Shown here: positions 11,901 to 20,147 of the stretch, in pieces
Layout: every line of letters begins with the position of its first letter
Position numbering within the stretch: position 1 is the first letter of the stretch
Origin: Saccharopolyspora sp. NFXS83
Lineage (GTDB): Bacteria; Actinomycetota; Actinomycetes; Mycobacteriales; Pseudonocardiaceae
Assembly: GCF_026241095.1 (NCBI RefSeq)
Contig: NZ_JAPFGB010000020.1
Coordinates: 1 to 64,000, forward strand
Reading direction: 5' to 3'
DNA: 64,000 nucleotides
Made by a program: the position numbers and the translations under genes
The notes under the pieces: model-generated
Told to the model about the DNA's origin: nothing
What the model saw: the letters and a program-made list of their open reading frames with translations, nothing else
The model's database searches: none

Positions 11901-14287
11901 ACGCCCGGCGGCACCGGCCGCAGCGCGTCGTCGAGCAGGTGGACCCGCTTGCCGTCCAGCGGCGCCCCGATCGGCACCGTCGCCTCGTCGAGCGCGGTTC
12001 CGGGCGGCACGGGCTGCCGGGTCGCGAACACCGTCGTCTCCGTCGGCCCGTAGCCGTTGACCACGGTCAATCCCGGCACTGCCTCCTGCACCCGGCGCAC
12101 GGCGGCGGGCGAGACGACGTCACCGCCGGTCCACACCTGGCGCACCCCGGCCAGGCAAGCCGGGTTCTCCTCGCTGAGCGCGTCGAACAGGCCCGCCGTG
12201 AGCCACAGCCCGGTGATGCGGTGCGCGGCGACGGTCTCGCCGAGCACGCCGAGGTCGGCGGCGTCCGGCGGAGCCAGGACCACCTCTCCCCCGGTGAGCA
12301 GCGGCACCCACAGCTCCAAGGTCAACGCGTCGAAGGCGTGCGGCGAGTGCAGCAGCACCCGCCGAGCACCGCCCTCCGCCCACCACCGGTCGGCGACCAG
12401 CCGCACCAGGTTGTCGTGGGTGATCGCGACGCCCTTCGGCACACCGGTGGAACCGGACGTGAACATGACGCACGCGAGCCGCGCCGGCTCGGGGTCCGCA
12501 TCCGCCTCCGGGGCCGCCGGTGCGGGCTCGGCGAGGTCGAGCACCCGGCCCCGTTCCCGGAACCACGCGGCGAAATCGTCCGTCGTCACGTTGGTGACCA
12601 GCAGCTCGATCCGGGCGGTGTCCGCGATGGTGCGCAGCCGGTCGGGCGCGTCGCCCCGGTGCAGCGGCACGTACGCCGCGCCCACCCGGACCACGGCCAG
12701 CACCGCCACCACAAGGTCCGCGGACCGCTCCACCAGCAGCCCCACCGGCGACTCCGCACCCGCCCCGGCCGCGACCAGCCGGGCCGCCAGCGCGGCGGAG
12801 CGGACGTCCAGTTCGCGGTAGGTCAGCCGCTCGCCCGTGGCCGCCGAGGTCACCGCGACCGCATCGGGCCGGCTGCGCACCTGCTCGGCGAACGCCGCGA
12901 CCGCGTTGCGCGCGACCGGCTCCGACGGCGCGCCGGTACCGGCCGCGAGCACCTCCGCCCGCTGCTGCGGGGACACCGGCTCGAACCGGCCCAGCGGCGT
13001 CTCCGCCGGAGCGTCCACCAGCTGCCGCAGCAACCGCTGGAACCGGTTCCGGGCCGCCGCGAGCAGCTCCTCGTCGTGGTTGGCGGGATTCGCGTCGAAG
13101 TCGAAGCGCAGCTCCCCGTCGCCCCGGTCGTAGGCGACCACGGAGAAGTCCTCCGACGGCGGCGCCTGCACGTTGTGGACGCTCGCCGAGCAGTCGCCGA
13201 AGCGCAGGCCGTAGGCGAACTTCTGGATGTTCACCACCGGGCCGAAGAACACCCGGCCGTCCTCGGGGTAGCCGAGTTCGCGGCGCAACCGCTCACCCCG
13301 GTACCGCTGGTGGCGCTGCACCCCGGCGACCTCGGCGGTGACCTGCTCGACGAACTCGCCGACGGTGGCGGCCGGGTCGACGCGCAGCCGCAGCGGCAGC
13401 ACGTTCGCCGACATCGAAGGCACGGTGCGGCTGAGCTCGGTGGCCCGGCCCGGGACCGGCAGGCTCAGCACCACGTCCCGGCTGCCCGTCACCGCGTGGG
13501 TGTGCAGCGCGGTGGTCGCCACGATCAGCCGCGACCAGCGCTGCCCGAGCCGCTGCGCGGCGGCGCGCAACCCGGCGAACGCCGACTCGTCCAGGACTGC
13601 GCTCAACCGCAGCGACCGCGCCGAGGCCGCGGCCGGACGGGCCGCCATGCTCAGGAACCCGGGACCGTCCGCGAGCCGGTCCTGCCACCACCGCCGGTCC
13701 GCGTCGAACTCGGCGCGCCGGCGGTACTCGTCCTCTTCGGACAGCAGCGCGGCCGACGACGCCCAGCCGCTGGCGGGCACGGGCTCACCCGCGCCGCGGT
13801 GGCCGTAGATCTCCGACACCCGCTGGGAGAACAGCGTCATGCCCACGCCGTCGAGCGCGATGTGGTGCACCCACTGGAAGAGCAGGTGGCGGTCGTCGGC
13901 GATCCGCAGCACCTCCGCGCCGAACAGCGGGCCGGTCGCCAAGTCCACGGGCCGGTCCAGTTCCGCGCGCATCAGCTCCAGCGCCGCCGCGTGCGGTTCC
14001 GCTTCGGCGCGCAGGTCCCGGACGGCGATGTCGGGCTCACCGGCGCGGAGGCGACGGCGAGGCCGGCCGTCGGAACCTTCGGCGAAGACCGCGTTGATCG
14101 CCTCGGTGTCGCGAGCGGCGAGGCGGACCGCCGCCACCAGCGCGTCCACGTCCAGCGGCCCGGCGATGTCGACGTACTCGCCCCACAGGTACCGCGAGCG
14201 CTGTTCGGAGCGGGCCTGCTCGGCGATCCAGATGCCGAGTTCGGCGTCGGACGCGGGCAGCTCGGCGGAGTTCTCGCCCAGGTTCAT
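2918..14287 (-). CDS. Three-module nonribosomal peptide synthetase (C-A-T-E, C-A-T, C-A-T-TE)
   Basis: This 3789-residue enzyme has, in order: C1 ~12-435 (HHIALDG), A1 ~462-950, T1 (Ser996), E ~1047-1490 ([16 protein letters not shown]), C2 ~1500-1920 (HHILIDG), A2 ~1935-2422, T2 (Ser2467), C3 ~2522-2950 (HHIAADG), A3 ~2975-3445, T3 (Ser3489) and a type I thioesterase ~3540-3785 (GWSFGG, Ser3617). Specificity residues aligned by eye to PheA give A1 DALWWGGVFK (valine-like), A2 DMWSVAMVHK (nearest Thr) and A3 DMPQVGCVWK (unassigned). The E domain predicts a D-residue first, and C2 follows an E domain as a DCL type would. C1 resembles the EntF C domain, which accepts an acyl or aryl group, so the peptide is probably N-capped. 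A GAGG site precedes the ATG. The product is not identified. Confidence 0.97.
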   Translation of the reverse strand: MNLGENSAELPASDAELGIWIAEQARSEQRSRYLWGEYVDIAGPLDVDALVAAVRLAARDTEAINAVFAEGSDGRPRRRLRAGEPDIAVRDLRAEAEPHAAALELMRAELDRPVDLATGPLFGAEVLRIADDRHLLFQWVHHIALDGVGMTLFSQRVSEIYGHRGAGEPVPASGWASSAALLSEEDEYRRRAEFDADRRWWQDRLADGPGFLSMAARPAAASARSLRLSAVLDESAFAGLRAAAQRLGQRWSRLIVATTALHTHAVTGSRDVVLSLPVPGRATELSRTVPSMSANVLPLRLRVDPAATVGEFVEQVTAEVAGVQRHQRYRGERLRRELGYPEDGRVFFGPVVNIQKFAYGLRFGDCSASVHNVQAPPSEDFSVVAYDRGDGELRFDFDANPANHDEELLAAARNRFQRLLRQLVDAPAETPLGRFEPVSPQQRAEVLAAGTGAPSEPVARNAVAAFAEQVRSRPDAVAVTSAATGERLTYRELDVRSAALAARLVAAGAGAESPVGLLVERSADLVVAVLAVVRVGAAYVPLHRGDAPDRLRTIADTARIELLVTNVTTDDFAAWFRERGRVLDLAEPAPAAPEADADPEPARLACVMFTSGSTGVPKGVAITHDNLVRLVADRWWAEGGARRVLLHSPHAFDALTLELWVPLLTGGEVVLAPPDAADLGVLGETVAAHRITGLWLTAGLFDALSEENPACLAGVRQVWTGGDVVSPAAVRRVQEAVPGLTVVNGYGPTETTVFATRQPVPPGTALDEATVPIGAPLDGKRVHLLDDALRPVPPGVVGELYLAGAGVARGYVGAPGATAHRFVACPSGPPGERMYRTGDLARWNSEGLLEFAGRADGQVKLRGYRIELGEIDAALRGAPGVRQVATVLREDRPGRRRIVSYVVGEADADVLSARADAALPAFMVPSAIVPVDELPLNRNGKLDRDALPAPAGASAEVVEVASSTDAEQVLRRLVGEVLGLADVSPEADFFELGGDSITAIQFASRARRAGFGIGTADVFRHPTSAALARHAGVPAAPARRDTGPDRGPLPLTPIMHWFRELGGSVAGFAQYAVLRTPAGFDEDGMRAVLRAVVAHHDMLRLRLSTTDVLWSLSVAEDPECELVREDVRGLGGAELRELAAEHARSAQAGLDPAAGRVVRAVWLDAGAEPGTLVLAVHHLAVDGVSWRILLDDLRDAGRAVVEGRAPRPDPVGTSFAEWARDSGSRAQQPEVQAEHPLWRDLAAASDPPLTARPLSPETDSEATRAHRSLTLPAAVTGELVHRAAAVFGCPVDTVLLAAFALAVTGHPRAGDAVLVDVERHGREEFADDQDLSRTVGWFTTRFPVRFDLRGAQPESAGWDEPVERVRAALDSIPRNGIGHGLLRHLNPQTAPELAGGTRPQLGFNYLGRFDAAGEQDWGPQPWSGVLGSAMPPDLPLTHPIELDSLITDGADGPRLTANWSWAGELVPEHEVDELARRWFEVLTELAAEARHRTDRDGGEVLALPPLAQGLLFHSLFDRDGVDPYLVQFGFELTGALDAAALRGAVHALLRRHPQLTAGFRHGTDGVPVQVWPSRFGVDWTELDAPAEADVTRYLDADRARRFDLSDPPVLRAALLRTGPDRHVFVLTTHHILIDGWSMPILIRDLFALYAAEPLPDPVPYRAFLDWMAKQDSAAHEVAWRALLSDVDEPALVAAPGAGAARHGRVHHELDAAATERIRQAARSHGLTFNTLVQLAWGVLLGALTGRDDVVFGATVSGRPAELPGVEDVVGLLINTVPVRVRLGAGRTVAEALAGLREQQLAVLEHQHVDLTRLQAIAGHGELFDTVLVFENYPPDPQDAQRHLREPRITDLRVSDGTHYPLSLIVLPGDRLGFRLDHRDDVADEPAARLLLERLGALLERLSSAPDARLGEIDLLLPGEHRAPAPLPDVPGGVLPELFERHSAARPDAPAVSCGQRRLTYGELNARANRLARVLTSRGAGPGRLVALALPRGTELVVALLAVLKSGAGYLPLDPAYPAERLRATLADADPALVVAVRDSAAALPAEAAPLVLDDDAVAAAVDEMPGGDLAVPIAPGDTAYVIYTSGSTGTPKGVVVTHDNVHRLLVVTDRHFGFGPDDVHTLFHSYAFDMSVWELWAALGRGGRLVVVPFEVSRAPGEFRELLDRERVTALSQTPSAYYQLVESGAEPDSVRCVVLAGEALDPARVRGRIAADTPRVINMYGITETTVHTTYAELRDPAETRSVVGAGLDDLRLHLLDRALRPVPPGCPGELYVAGRGVARGYLGRPGLTACRFVADPFGPPGTRMYRSGDLARFLPDGSLEYLGRVDQQVQVRGFRIEPSEVEHVLEQHESVARAVVLARDDAGGPRLVAYAVLAAEVEPAVLLDHAAAVLPRHMVPSFVLPVGEIPLTPNGKLDRRALPSPVSGRAPGRAPGTAAERFLREAFAATLGVPGIGVDEGFFDSGGHSLLATQLINRIRSGLGVELDIRTLFDAPTVAELARRIADQAEASRPRLRAGRRPERVPLSPAQRRLWFISGFDEFGSTYNLRFAHRLRGALDPVALREAWRDVVARHEVLRTVVAEAEDGPWQRVLAPDSLCFEHVEVSEQELPRRLDADSAHRFDLAADPPLRVTLYTSAPGEHVLLILLHHIAADGSSFAPLSRDLSRAYRARIGGAAPQWTSDPVQYADFTLWQQDIGTDHQIEHWTRVLKGAPEQLALPTDHPRPTASAHVGETVEIEFDADLHAAAARLAHDHDVSLFMVLHAALAVLLHRHGAGADLPIGTPVAGRGDAALHDAVGCFVNTVVLRADLSGQPAFGELLRRIRSVDLDAFDHQELPFERLVEVLRPARSLAHHPIFQVMLAFQDTPPTEFDLPGTAVEPVALHGSSSRMDLLWSLRPGHDERGAPAGIGGVLEYDAELFTPATARALIGRLERLLRAATAEPERSVAELPVLTEAERTGLAHQARRTAREVPPGTAHSLFATQVARTPEAVALIHGDRELTYRQVAERVDRIAAELTARGAGPGRLVALGLRREPDLLAAILAVTAVGAAYLPYDPDLPRRRVAGVLADARPALVVTHDDTGALTCEDGPGEPGSVPPGTAYVIYTSGSTGRPKGVVVPHDAVLNLLCSLRERLRLGPDDRVLATAPAGFDMSVPELYLGVVTGAAVVLAGRDFTRDPALLLDLVDRHRVRAMQATPSLWHALLAQRPRDLRGVRAVIGGEFVPGPLAERLGDLGCEVVACYGPTETTVWSTAHQVQGAQPAAVPLGSPLWNTSCHVLDRWLNPVPPGVVGELYLAGRGVATGYLHRTALTALRFVADPFGPPGTRMYRTGDLASRDGDGVLRFHGRDDDQIKIRGHRVELGEIEAVLTEHPQVLAAAVAVHDHDAQDRRLVGHLVAPGADLASVRAHLAERLPAYMVPSRLLTTPELPLSHNGKLLRDRLPDPGRAEVEPEPAGTAAQQAMCAVFADVLGVPRVGHRENFFELGGHSLLAVRLVDRVEAEFGIRPHIRDVFAAATPAGLARVLGATDAPAGHLVPLRTGGDAPPVVCVHPLSGLAWLYSGLLAHLDPAHPVYGLQGIGAGGVADLPGDVDAMAERYLAELRSAHPEGPYHLVGWSFGGLVAHAMAARLGAETGLLCLIDPPLGGGAPGDDDPIDLERIHGVLLTSVGRDGDVPRSFAEVSAALRQEGSALAELTEQDIADLVEVSRHNASLLPGHRPGHHTGATVHIGTPDGPDPRRWRPHLDGPFTTYRLDHPHHRVMQPRHVGELGAILRDHLREHTEHEEDRRS

Positions 14288-14866
14288 CGGTCATCCTCAC
14301 CGGCAGTGGTCTGCGCTGTGTCGGCCTCGGATGGCCGCGCCGGTACCGGGGCGGCCCACGAGACATCGCCCGCGGACGGCGCGGGGCGATGGCGTTCTGG
14401 GGTCGGCTGATGTCGTACGTCGGGCGGCGGCGAAGTCGCTCCAGCGGTGACCGCGGAGAGCGGTATCCCCCGACGGCGGCGGTTCCGCCCGCCCGGTGGC
14501 CACTTCCCGAAGCGGGTGCGGCGGCGGGCGGACTACCGGGGTTCGGTCGCCGGGCGCATTGCGGCTCTGCAAGGCCCGAGGGGGAAGGCGCGGGAGCGCT
14601 GCGGCGCGCTAGTTCACGCGCGGCGGGAACGAATCGCGCCGCGCGGCACGCGTTCCCCGTATCTGGTTCGGCTGCAGCTCCCGCACGGTGGGCGGCGATC
14701 TCCCTCGCTCACGTGCTGACCTTGACACGCGGGAGCCGACCAGTCGACACAAAGAACCCAATTAGACCAATTCGGACATCTCACTGCATGTCGCTGCCCA
14801 CATTCGGGTTGCGCCCGCGCGCCACGGCCGACCGTTCGAGGCGAGCACCGCGCCGGGCGTGTCCGC
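14288..14866. other. 579-base non-coding region upstream of the NRPS
   Basis: No gene is convincing here, although G+C-driven open frames exist on both strands. The part nearest 14287 must hold the NRPS promoter and leader. A TTGACA at 14723-14728 points toward the plus strand but has no matching -10 box. The stretch 14750-14790 is the least G+C-rich part of this end of the window. Confidence 0.6.
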
Positions 14867-16057
14867 TCACCCCGGCGGGACGTGCGCGCGCAGGAACCGC
14901 AGCAGTTCCGCGCGGCTCACCGCGCCGCCGGTGGTGTGGAAGCGGGAGTCGAAGGCGTGGTCGCCGAACGGCACCGCCACGTAGTCCACGACGTCGCCCT
15001 CCGCGCGCAGCCGGTCGGCGAACCCGCGAACCCGCTTCTCCAAGATCAGGTGATCGTCGACGCCGGTGACCAGCAGAGTCGGCATCAGCCCCGGCCGGAC
15101 CCGAGCCACCGCCGACGCGTGCACGTAGCGCTCCGGGAACCGCTCCGGCGATCCACCGAGGTAGGCGACCGCCGTGCGCCTGCCGTAGCCGCCGAGGCCG
15201 GCGTCCGCGTAGGCCCCGGCCAGGTCGACCGCCGGGTAGAACCCCGCCACCGCGATCGGCGGCGCCGGCCGCACGCCGCCGCAGCCGCCCACGTCGTCCC
15301 GGGCGGCCAGCGCGTACCCGGCGTTGATGGCGAGACCGCCGCCCGCCGACCCGCCGGAGAGCACCAGGCGCGACGGGTCGACGCCCAGCTCCGCGGCGTG
15401 CTCGGTGATCCAGGACAGCGCGCACACCACATCGGAAGTGGCGTCGCGCCAGCGCGGCGGCGGCGCCAGGCGGTAGTCGATCGAGATCACCGGATAGCCC
15501 CGGTCCGCGAGGTACCGGTACAGGGCGCGCTGCTCGAAGCGGCTGCCCGCGCTGAAGCCGCCCCCGTGCACCCACACCACGGCTGGGCGCGCGGCACCGG
15601 CGCGCGGCGGAGACCAGACGGAGGCTCGCAGCTCGTGGCCGCCGACCTCGGCGAAGACCTCGGTCCGGTCCGGTGGCGCGGTGGGCGTTGCCGCGCCCAG
15701 CACGTCGGCGAACCCGACCGGAACACCGCGCTCGTGCGCGAAGGACAGCTGGCCGCCGAGCACGACCAGCGAACCGGCCAGCGCGATCAGGGCTGCACCG
15801 CCGAGCGCGCTCGCGGCTCGCCGCACCCGCAGCCACCACCCGACCGCGGCGACCGACGCCAGCACGATGCCGAGCAGCACGAACCGGAAGGCCCACCGGC
15901 CGACCAGCTGCGGGCCGAGAACGCCGAAGAACGGCAGTGCCGGGATCAGGGCGCCGAGCACCGGGAGTGCCACGGCGACGGCGACCACGACGCCCGCGGA
16001 GACCACCACGACACCGAGCGCTCGGGCGGCGGACCACCGCCGGGCCTCATCCGCCAC
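14867..16057 (-). CDS. Membrane-anchored alpha/beta hydrolase (BD-FAE / hormone-sensitive-lipase-like esterase)
   Basis: This 396-residue protein has three hydrophobic segments in its first ~105 residues, followed by a hydrolase domain. The oxyanion motif HGGG is at 164-167 and the nucleophile is Ser237 in GGSAGGG. A GVDDH motif and a late GDHAF histidine complete a plausible Ser-Asp-His triad. Such enzymes cleave esters of small acids or carbohydrates, and the catalytic domain here probably faces outside. The start is GTG behind AGAGGTG; an in-frame ATG is less well placed. It is separated from the NRPS by 579 bases, and nothing ties it to that pathway beyond neighbourhood. Confidence 0.85.
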   Translation of the reverse strand: MADEARRWSAARALGVVVVSAGVVVAVAVALPVLGALIPALPFFGVLGPQLVGRWAFRFVLLGIVLASVAAVGWWLRVRRAASALGGAALIALAGSLVVLGGQLSFAHERGVPVGFADVLGAATPTAPPDRTEVFAEVGGHELRASVWSPPRAGAARPAVVWVHGGGFSAGSRFEQRALYRYLADRGYPVISIDYRLAPPPRWRDATSDVVCALSWITEHAAELGVDPSRLVLSGGSAGGGLAINAGYALAARDDVGGCGGVRPAPPIAVAGFYPAVDLAGAYADAGLGGYGRRTAVAYLGGSPERFPERYVHASAVARVRPGLMPTLLVTGVDDHLILEKRVRGFADRLRAEGDVVDYVAVPFGDHAFDSRFHTTGGAVSRAELLRFLRAHVPPG

Positions 16058-16162
16058 GTCTCACCTCTGCTGGATCAGGACGTCCACGGCCGACAGCGGC
16101 CTGGTCCGGGGCCCGTCGTTCCGGGCACGGCGCGGGCCGCCCGGGGCCCGCGCCGCTACCAC

Positions 16163-16432
16163 TCACTTCTGACGGCTCTTACGCCCGGTGACCGCGTTAT
16201 AAATGATCAACACGACGATCGCGCCGATGATCGAACCGATCCAGCCGGTCGGCTGGAAGCCCCGGATGCCCACGGTGAGCACACCGAAGATGAGTCCACC
16301 GACGACCGAGCCGACGACGCCGAGCACGATCGTCATCAGCAGGCCGATGTTGTCCTTGCCCGGAACGACCGCCCGCGCGATGAAGCCCGCGATCAGGCCG
16401 AAGACGATCCAGCCGAGGATGGTCCACACCAT
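16163..16432 (-). CDS. GlsB/YeaQ/YmgE family small membrane protein
   Basis: This 89-residue protein is almost entirely three hydrophobic helices with glycine zipper-like spacing (GLIAGFIAR, GVVGSVVGGLIFG, GWIGSIIGAIVV) and a basic tail. That pattern is diagnostic of the transglycosylase-associated / GlsB family, often linked to envelope stress. Despite the family name, no catalytic residues are visible. An AAGGAGG site sits 5 bases before the ATG. It is transcribed away from the XRE-cupin regulator, with about 190 bases between their starts. Confidence 0.9.
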   Translation of the reverse strand: MVWTILGWIVFGLIAGFIARAVVPGKDNIGLLMTIVLGVVGSVVGGLIFGVLTVGIRGFQPTGWIGSIIGAIVVLIIYNAVTGRKSRQK

Positions 16433-16583
16433 CGTTTCCTCCTTCTCTCGGTGCCCCTCCCGATCAGGCACCCTACTGGCCGTAAAGCTCCGAGCCGAAC
16501 CGGAATCAGGCGGTACCGGGTGAAACCGGACCCGATCGGACGCATCGCACCGACCTCGTCGCGGCGCACGCCGTCGCGGACCG

Positions 16584-16612
16584 TTGACAAATTCCGTTGC
16601 CGATCCTGCAAT
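16584..16612 (+). promoter_or_regulatory. Leaderless promoter of the XRE-cupin gene
   Basis: TTGACA at 16584-16589 and TGCAAT at 16607-16612 are separated by exactly 17 bases. The -10 box ends six bases before the ATG at 16619, so transcription should begin at or next to the start codon. No ribosome binding site precedes that ATG, which fits a leaderless message. Confidence 0.7.
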
Positions 16613-16618
16613 GGCGGG

Positions 16619-17206
16619 ATGAGCGAACCCTCGTCCCCCGAGCTGGACGCGACGCTGGCGGAGGTGGGGCCGCGGCTGCGGGCGTTGCGCAAGCGCAGCG
16701 GGCTCACGCTGGCCGGGCTGTCGGAGGCCACCGGCATCTCGGTGAGCACCCTGTCCCGCCTCGAATCCGGCAGCCGCCGCCCGAGCCTGGAACTGCTGCT
16801 GCCGCTGGCCAAGGCGCACCAGGTCCAGCTGGACGAGCTGGTCGGAGCCCCCGCCACGGGCGACCCGCGGATCCACGCGAAACCGATCGTGCGCCACGGC
16901 ATGACGCACATCCCGCTGACCCGGCGCCCCGGCGGCGTGCAGGCCTTCAAGATGATCATCCCCGCCGGCCGGGGCGAACCGGACCCGCAGACGCACGAGG
17001 GCTACGAGTGGCTCTACGTCCTCAACGGACGCTTGCGCCTGGTGCTCGGCGACCGCGACATGACCTTGCAGGCGGGCGAGGCGGCGGAGTTCGACACCCG
17101 AGTCCCGCACTGGTTCGGCCCCGCCGACGCCGGAACGGTGGAACTCCTGGTCCTGTTCGGCCCCCAAGGCGAACGAGTCCACACCAGAGCGAAACCCCGG
17201 AGATGA
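16619..17206 (+). CDS. XRE-family regulator with C-terminal cupin sensor
   Basis: This 195-residue protein has a helix-turn-helix at ~15-70 (SGLTLAGLSEATGISVSTLSRLESG) and a cupin at ~105-185 with HEGYEW, VLNGRLRLVLGD and VPHWFGP. HTH-cupin proteins usually repress neighbouring genes and sense a small ligand in the cupin. Its own promoter looks leaderless. The nearest candidate target is the divergent GlsB-type gene, but no operator is obvious. The gene ends 45 bases before repeat copy C. Confidence 0.9.
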   Translation: MSEPSSPELDATLAEVGPRLRALRKRSGLTLAGLSEATGISVSTLSRLESGSRRPSLELLLPLAKAHQVQLDELVGAPATGDPRIHAKPIVRHGMTHIPLTRRPGGVQAFKMIIPAGRGEPDPQTHEGYEWLYVLNGRLRLVLGDRDMTLQAGEAAEFDTRVPHWFGPADAGTVELLVLFGPQGERVHTRAKPRR

Positions 17207-17250
17207 CCCCGGGGTTCGACGTCGTTGCAGAGCGGTAGTGATCTGTGTCG

Positions 17251-17412
17251 TGTCAGCGGCGGAGCCGCTGAGCAGTGACCAGCTCCACCGGCGGGTTCTC
17301 AGCGGCTTCCTCGCGAGGACAGCGATTTCGTGGCGCAAGGGGGCCTACAAGGAGAAATCGATCCCGCAGCGAGGAAGCCGCTGAGGTTCCGCCACCCGGA
17401 CACCTGCGCAGA
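17251..17412 (+). repeat. Dispersed ~165 bp hairpin repeat, copy C
   Basis: This is the clearest copy. The left hairpin CAGCGGC-GGA-GCCGCTG is perfect. The long arms at 17298-17314 (CTCAGCGGCTTCCTCGC) and 17369-17385 pair over 17 bp around a 54-base loop. It lies between two convergent genes, so it could end transcription from both sides. Confidence 0.9.
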
Positions 17413-17431
17413 CCGCCCCGGAGGAACCCGC

Positions 17432-17920
17432 TCAGTGCGAGCCCGGGGTGTAGTGGCCGGGGACGTTGCGGCTGGTCACTGCGAATCGGTTCCAGGCGTT
17501 GATCACCGTGATGGCGGCGATGAGGTGCGCCAGTTCGGTCTCGTCGAAGTGCTTCGCGGCCCGGTCGTAGACGTCGTCGGGCACGAAACCGTCGGTCAGC
17601 ACGGTGATCGCCTCGGTGAGTTCGATCGCCGCGATCTCCTTCGCCGTGTAGAAGTGCCGCGATTCCTCCCACGCCGAGAGCTGCACGACGCGCTGCACCG
17701 ACTCACCGGCCGCGAGCGCGTCCTTGCTGTGCATGTCCAGGCAGAACGCGCAGTGGTTGAGCTGCGACGCGCGGATCTTCACCAGCTCCAGCAGGACCGG
17801 GTCGAGCCCCTTCCGGGCCGCCGCGTCCAGCCGGACCATGCTCTTGTACACGTCCGGCGCGAGTTCCAGCAGGTTCAGCCGCGGGGTGTGTTCGGGTTCG
17901 CAGGCGGATTCGTTCGTCAT
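17432..17920 (-). CDS. AhpD-like carboxymuconolactone decarboxylase family protein
   Basis: This 162-residue all-helical protein carries the AhpD redox motif HCAFCLDMH (Cys57, Cys60, His64). The family includes alkyl hydroperoxidase AhpD and related thiol-disulphide proteins; length and motif fit a cytosolic peroxide-detoxifying or thiol relay role. No AhpC partner is adjacent. The gene appears leaderless: TAGCGT (17928-17933) ends seven bases before the ATG. Two direct TGGACCA repeats just upstream may bind a regulator. Repeat copies C and D flank the gene. Confidence 0.92.
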   Translation of the reverse strand: MTNESACEPEHTPRLNLLELAPDVYKSMVRLDAAARKGLDPVLLELVKIRASQLNHCAFCLDMHSKDALAAGESVQRVVQLSAWEESRHFYTAKEIAAIELTEAITVLTDGFVPDDVYDRAAKHFDETELAHLIAAITVINAWNRFAVTSRNVPGHYTPGSH

Positions 17921-17927
17921 ACCGGCA

Positions 17928-17986
17928 ACGCTAATCCCGAGGTGGCCCGCCCACTTGGTCCACTTCGCGCCCGATCACCTGGTCCA
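17928..17986 (-). promoter_or_regulatory. Candidate promoter and direct-repeat operator of the ahpD-like gene
   Basis: Read on the minus strand, TGGACCA occurs twice (17979-17986 and 17955-17962, each followed by an A/G then GTG), 24 bases apart, so about two helical turns. A -10-like TAGCGT at 17928-17933 lies seven bases before the ATG. The repeats cover the expected -35 region. A bound regulator is inferred, not identified. Confidence 0.45.
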
Positions 17987-18130
17987 GTCACGGGTGCGCG
18001 GGCGCCGAGGAGCCCTTGCGCAGCGACCCGCTGGTCGTCTTCCTGCCGACCGGAGGCGCTACCCGGGCACCTGCGCGGATCGCGCCGAAAGGGCTCTTAG
18101 GGGTCCTTGCAGAATGATCCTTGATCGGTG

Positions 18131-18304
18131 CCTTGCCAGCGGCGGGACCGCCGAGCAGTGACCAGCCCGAGCAAGAAGACCACCGGCGGGTTCTCAGCGG
18201 CTTCCTCGCGAGGACAGCGACTTCGCCGTGCAGAGGGCTACGTGAGAAATCGATCCCGCAGCGAGGAGCCGCTGAGAACCCGCTGAGCGACCCACTGCGC
18301 AGGT
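18131..18304 (+). repeat. Dispersed ~165 bp hairpin repeat, copy D
   Basis: The left hairpin is diverged (CCAGCGGCGGGACCGCCG). The main stem is extended: GCGGGTTCTCAGCGGC pairs with GCCGCTGAGAACCCGC, with a one-base bulge before the TTCCTCGC/GCGAGGA part. A longer right arm that changed to match the left arm suggests the fold is under selection. It lies 30 bases before the kinase gene. Confidence 0.88.
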
Positions 18305-18334
18305 CATTTTGAAAGGACCTCTTAGGCTGAACCG

Positions 18335-18871
18335 ATGTTCGCCGTTGTGCTGACCGGTCCACCGGGTGCGGGGAAGAGCACGGTCGCCACCGCGGTGCAC
18401 GACCGCCTCGGCGACGCGGGAGTGCCGAACGCGTTGATCGAGGTCGACGAGCTCGAACGCTGCTACCCGCCGTTGGACGAGGCGCGGGTGTTCGCGAACC
18501 TCGGCGCGGTCTGCGCCGGTTACCGGGACGCCGGGCACTCCCTGCTGTTCGTCACCGCGACGATCGAGGACGACGCCTACGGCGCGCGGCTGCTGACCGC
18601 GCTCGGCGCCGCCGGGCACCTGCTGGTCCGGTTGGAGGCCGAGCCGGGCACCCTGCGGCGCCGGATCCGGGACCGGGAGCCCGCAGGCTGGTCCGGACTG
18701 GACGATCTGCTCGCCTCCGCGGATCGGCTGGCGGCGCGGATGCCCGGTCTCAGCGGCGCGGGGCTGGTCCTCGGCACCGAGAACGCGGCACCGGACGAGC
18801 TCGCGGCACGCGTCGAAGCCGCGATCGCCGCAACCGGGCACCTGCCGCCGGAGATCACTGCTCGATGCTGA
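18335..18871 (+). CDS. P-loop nucleotide kinase-like AAA protein
   Basis: This 178-residue protein opens directly with a beta strand and Walker A motif GPPGAGKST (8-16). A short lid region follows with RRRIRDRE near 110. The size and layout match small shikimate/gluconate kinase-like phosphotransferases or adenylylsulfate kinase relatives. The substrate is not recognisable. The ATG has no good ribosome binding site, and TAGGCT ends six bases before it, so the message may be leaderless. Its last 17 bases overlap the 3' end of the convergent chitosanase gene. Confidence 0.8.
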   Translation: MFAVVLTGPPGAGKSTVATAVHDRLGDAGVPNALIEVDELERCYPPLDEARVFANLGAVCAGYRDAGHSLLFVTATIEDDAYGARLLTALGAAGHLLVRLEAEPGTLRRRIRDREPAGWSGLDDLLASADRLAARMPGLSGAGLVLGTENAAPDELAARVEAAIAATGHLPPEITARC

Positions 18872-19757
18872 ACGGGGTGCCGTAGACCTCCCAGTGCAGT
18901 GGTGGGGTCAGGGCGAGGTTGCCTTCGTCGAGGAACCTGCGTTGGGCGGTGTCGACGCGGCTGGTGTCGCTGTGCGCCTCCTCCTCGCGCATCGCCTCGA
19001 CGCGGGAGTCGAGGAAGGCGTGCAGGTAGGCCGTCTCGTCGCCGCCTTCGGCGGGCGGGGTCGCGCGGTCCAACGCCGCCTGGCGGATGCCGCCGAAGCT
19101 GGGCCAGTCCTGGCCGGGACCGTGCATCACGATCGCGTCGTAGTAGGCGAACTGGCCGAGCGCGCCGAGACCGTCGGCCTTGGCCTGGTCCACGGCGGGG
19201 GTGAAGTACACCCGGTCGCGTTCGGATTCCTGCGCCTGCTGGAAGTCGGGGTCTTCGGCCGCTCGCGCCCAGGCGTCGGTGAAGCCGGGGTCGAGGCCTT
19301 CGTGCGAGTCGGTGCCGTTGACCTCGCGCAGCGCGGGCAGGTACCCGGCGAGCGGATTGTCCGGCTTCGCCTCGGTGTAGGCCTCGACGAGTTCCAGCAT
19401 GTCCCCGGTGCCGGAGCAGAAGCCGATGATGCCGGCCGTGTAGCCGCGACCGTCGCCGATGTCCTCGATGTAGCCGAACTGCGCGCGCCAGTCCAGCGAG
19501 GAGTTCTCCGCGCTGGAGACGAGCTGCATCGCGATGTCCTTGGTGTGCGGGTCGGCGAGGTCGCCTTCCGCGGCGAGGTGCGCGGCGAGCGCGGGCGGCA
19601 CGAGCGGCGCGGCGGGGGCGGCGACCGGCGCGACCGGCGCGGCGGGGGCGACCGAGAGGGCGGGCAGCGCGGTGGCGCCGAGGGCGCTCGCGGCGACACC
19701 GGTGACGAGCAGCGACCGGAGGGCCCGGCGGGACGGCTGGTGCGACGGGGTGGGCAT
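18855..19757 (-). CDS. csn: Secreted GH46 chitosanase
   Basis: This 300-residue exoenzyme hydrolyses beta-1,4 links in chitosan. Residues ~68-300 match the family 46 enzyme of Streptomyces sp. N174 closely: SSAENSSLDW with the proton donor Glu84 and DIGDGRG with Asp102, spaced 18 residues apart as Glu22 and Asp40 are in that enzyme. The export signal starts with SRRALRSLL, a twin-arginine-like motif, followed by a hydrophobic stretch and an Ala-Pro-rich linker (38-55). An AGAGGAG site precedes the ATG. It is transcribed away from the SBP5 operon across 390 bases containing a GGAAATTTCC palindrome. Confidence 0.96.
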   Translation of the reverse strand: MPTPSHQPSRRALRSLLVTGVAASALGATALPALSVAPAAPVAPVAAPAAPLVPPALAAHLAAEGDLADPHTKDIAMQLVSSAENSSLDWRAQFGYIEDIGDGRGYTAGIIGFCSGTGDMLELVEAYTEAKPDNPLAGYLPALREVNGTDSHEGLDPGFTDAWARAAEDPDFQQAQESERDRVYFTPAVDQAKADGLGALGQFAYYDAIVMHGPGQDWPSFGGIRQAALDRATPPAEGGDETAYLHAFLDSRVEAMREEEAHSDTSRVDTAQRRFLDEGNLALTPPLHWEVYGTPFSIEQ

Positions 19758-19996
19758 GGCGCTGGCTCCTCTGGCGACGACCGATCTCGATGCGGTGACG
19801 GCGAGCAGCCAACCGCGCGGCCACCCGGTCGTCAAGATCGCTCGAGGCGGGCCACCCGCAGCCGTCCCCGGAGCGCGTCCACCGGCCGTGACGTGGCATT
19901 CGGCCCAAGCGCTCCCCACCTCGCCAGCTCAGCGCTCCCGGATCACGGGGCCCTCGACTCCCCCGGCACGCCCGTTCGGCCGCTTTTCCGCGGCAC

Positions 19997-20017
19997 AACT
20001 GGGAAATTTCCACAGTT
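19997..20017. promoter_or_regulatory. Palindrome in the chitosanase / SBP5 divergent spacer
   Basis: The site reads AACTG, then the perfect palindrome GGAAATTTCC (20002-20011), then A and CAGTT (20013-20017), so two nested inverted repeats share nearly one centre. It is 130 bases from the SBP5 start and 240 from the chitosanase start. The remaining ~370 bases of this spacer (19758-20147) show no gene. Confidence 0.5.
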
Positions 20018-20147
20018 CCCGCGTCGGGGCCGTTCCGATCGTGCGCTGCCGCGCTCGGCGGTTCGGGAGGCGATCGCCACTATTGCTCGTCGTCGCTGGC
20101 CGGGTCGTGCAAGGATCCGCGTCGGTCTTGTTGCAAGGAGTTGGCAA

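Noticed and set aside
2939-14410. Very long open frames on the plus strand opposite the NRPS (up to 2258 and 1553 codons)
   Set aside because: They are mirror frames of the NRPS caused by high G+C third positions; their proteins are Arg/Gln/Val-rich with no domains.
14389-15069. Plus-strand open frame in the NRPS upstream region
   Set aside because: Low-complexity Arg/Ala/Pro composition, no domain, overlaps the well-supported hydrolase.
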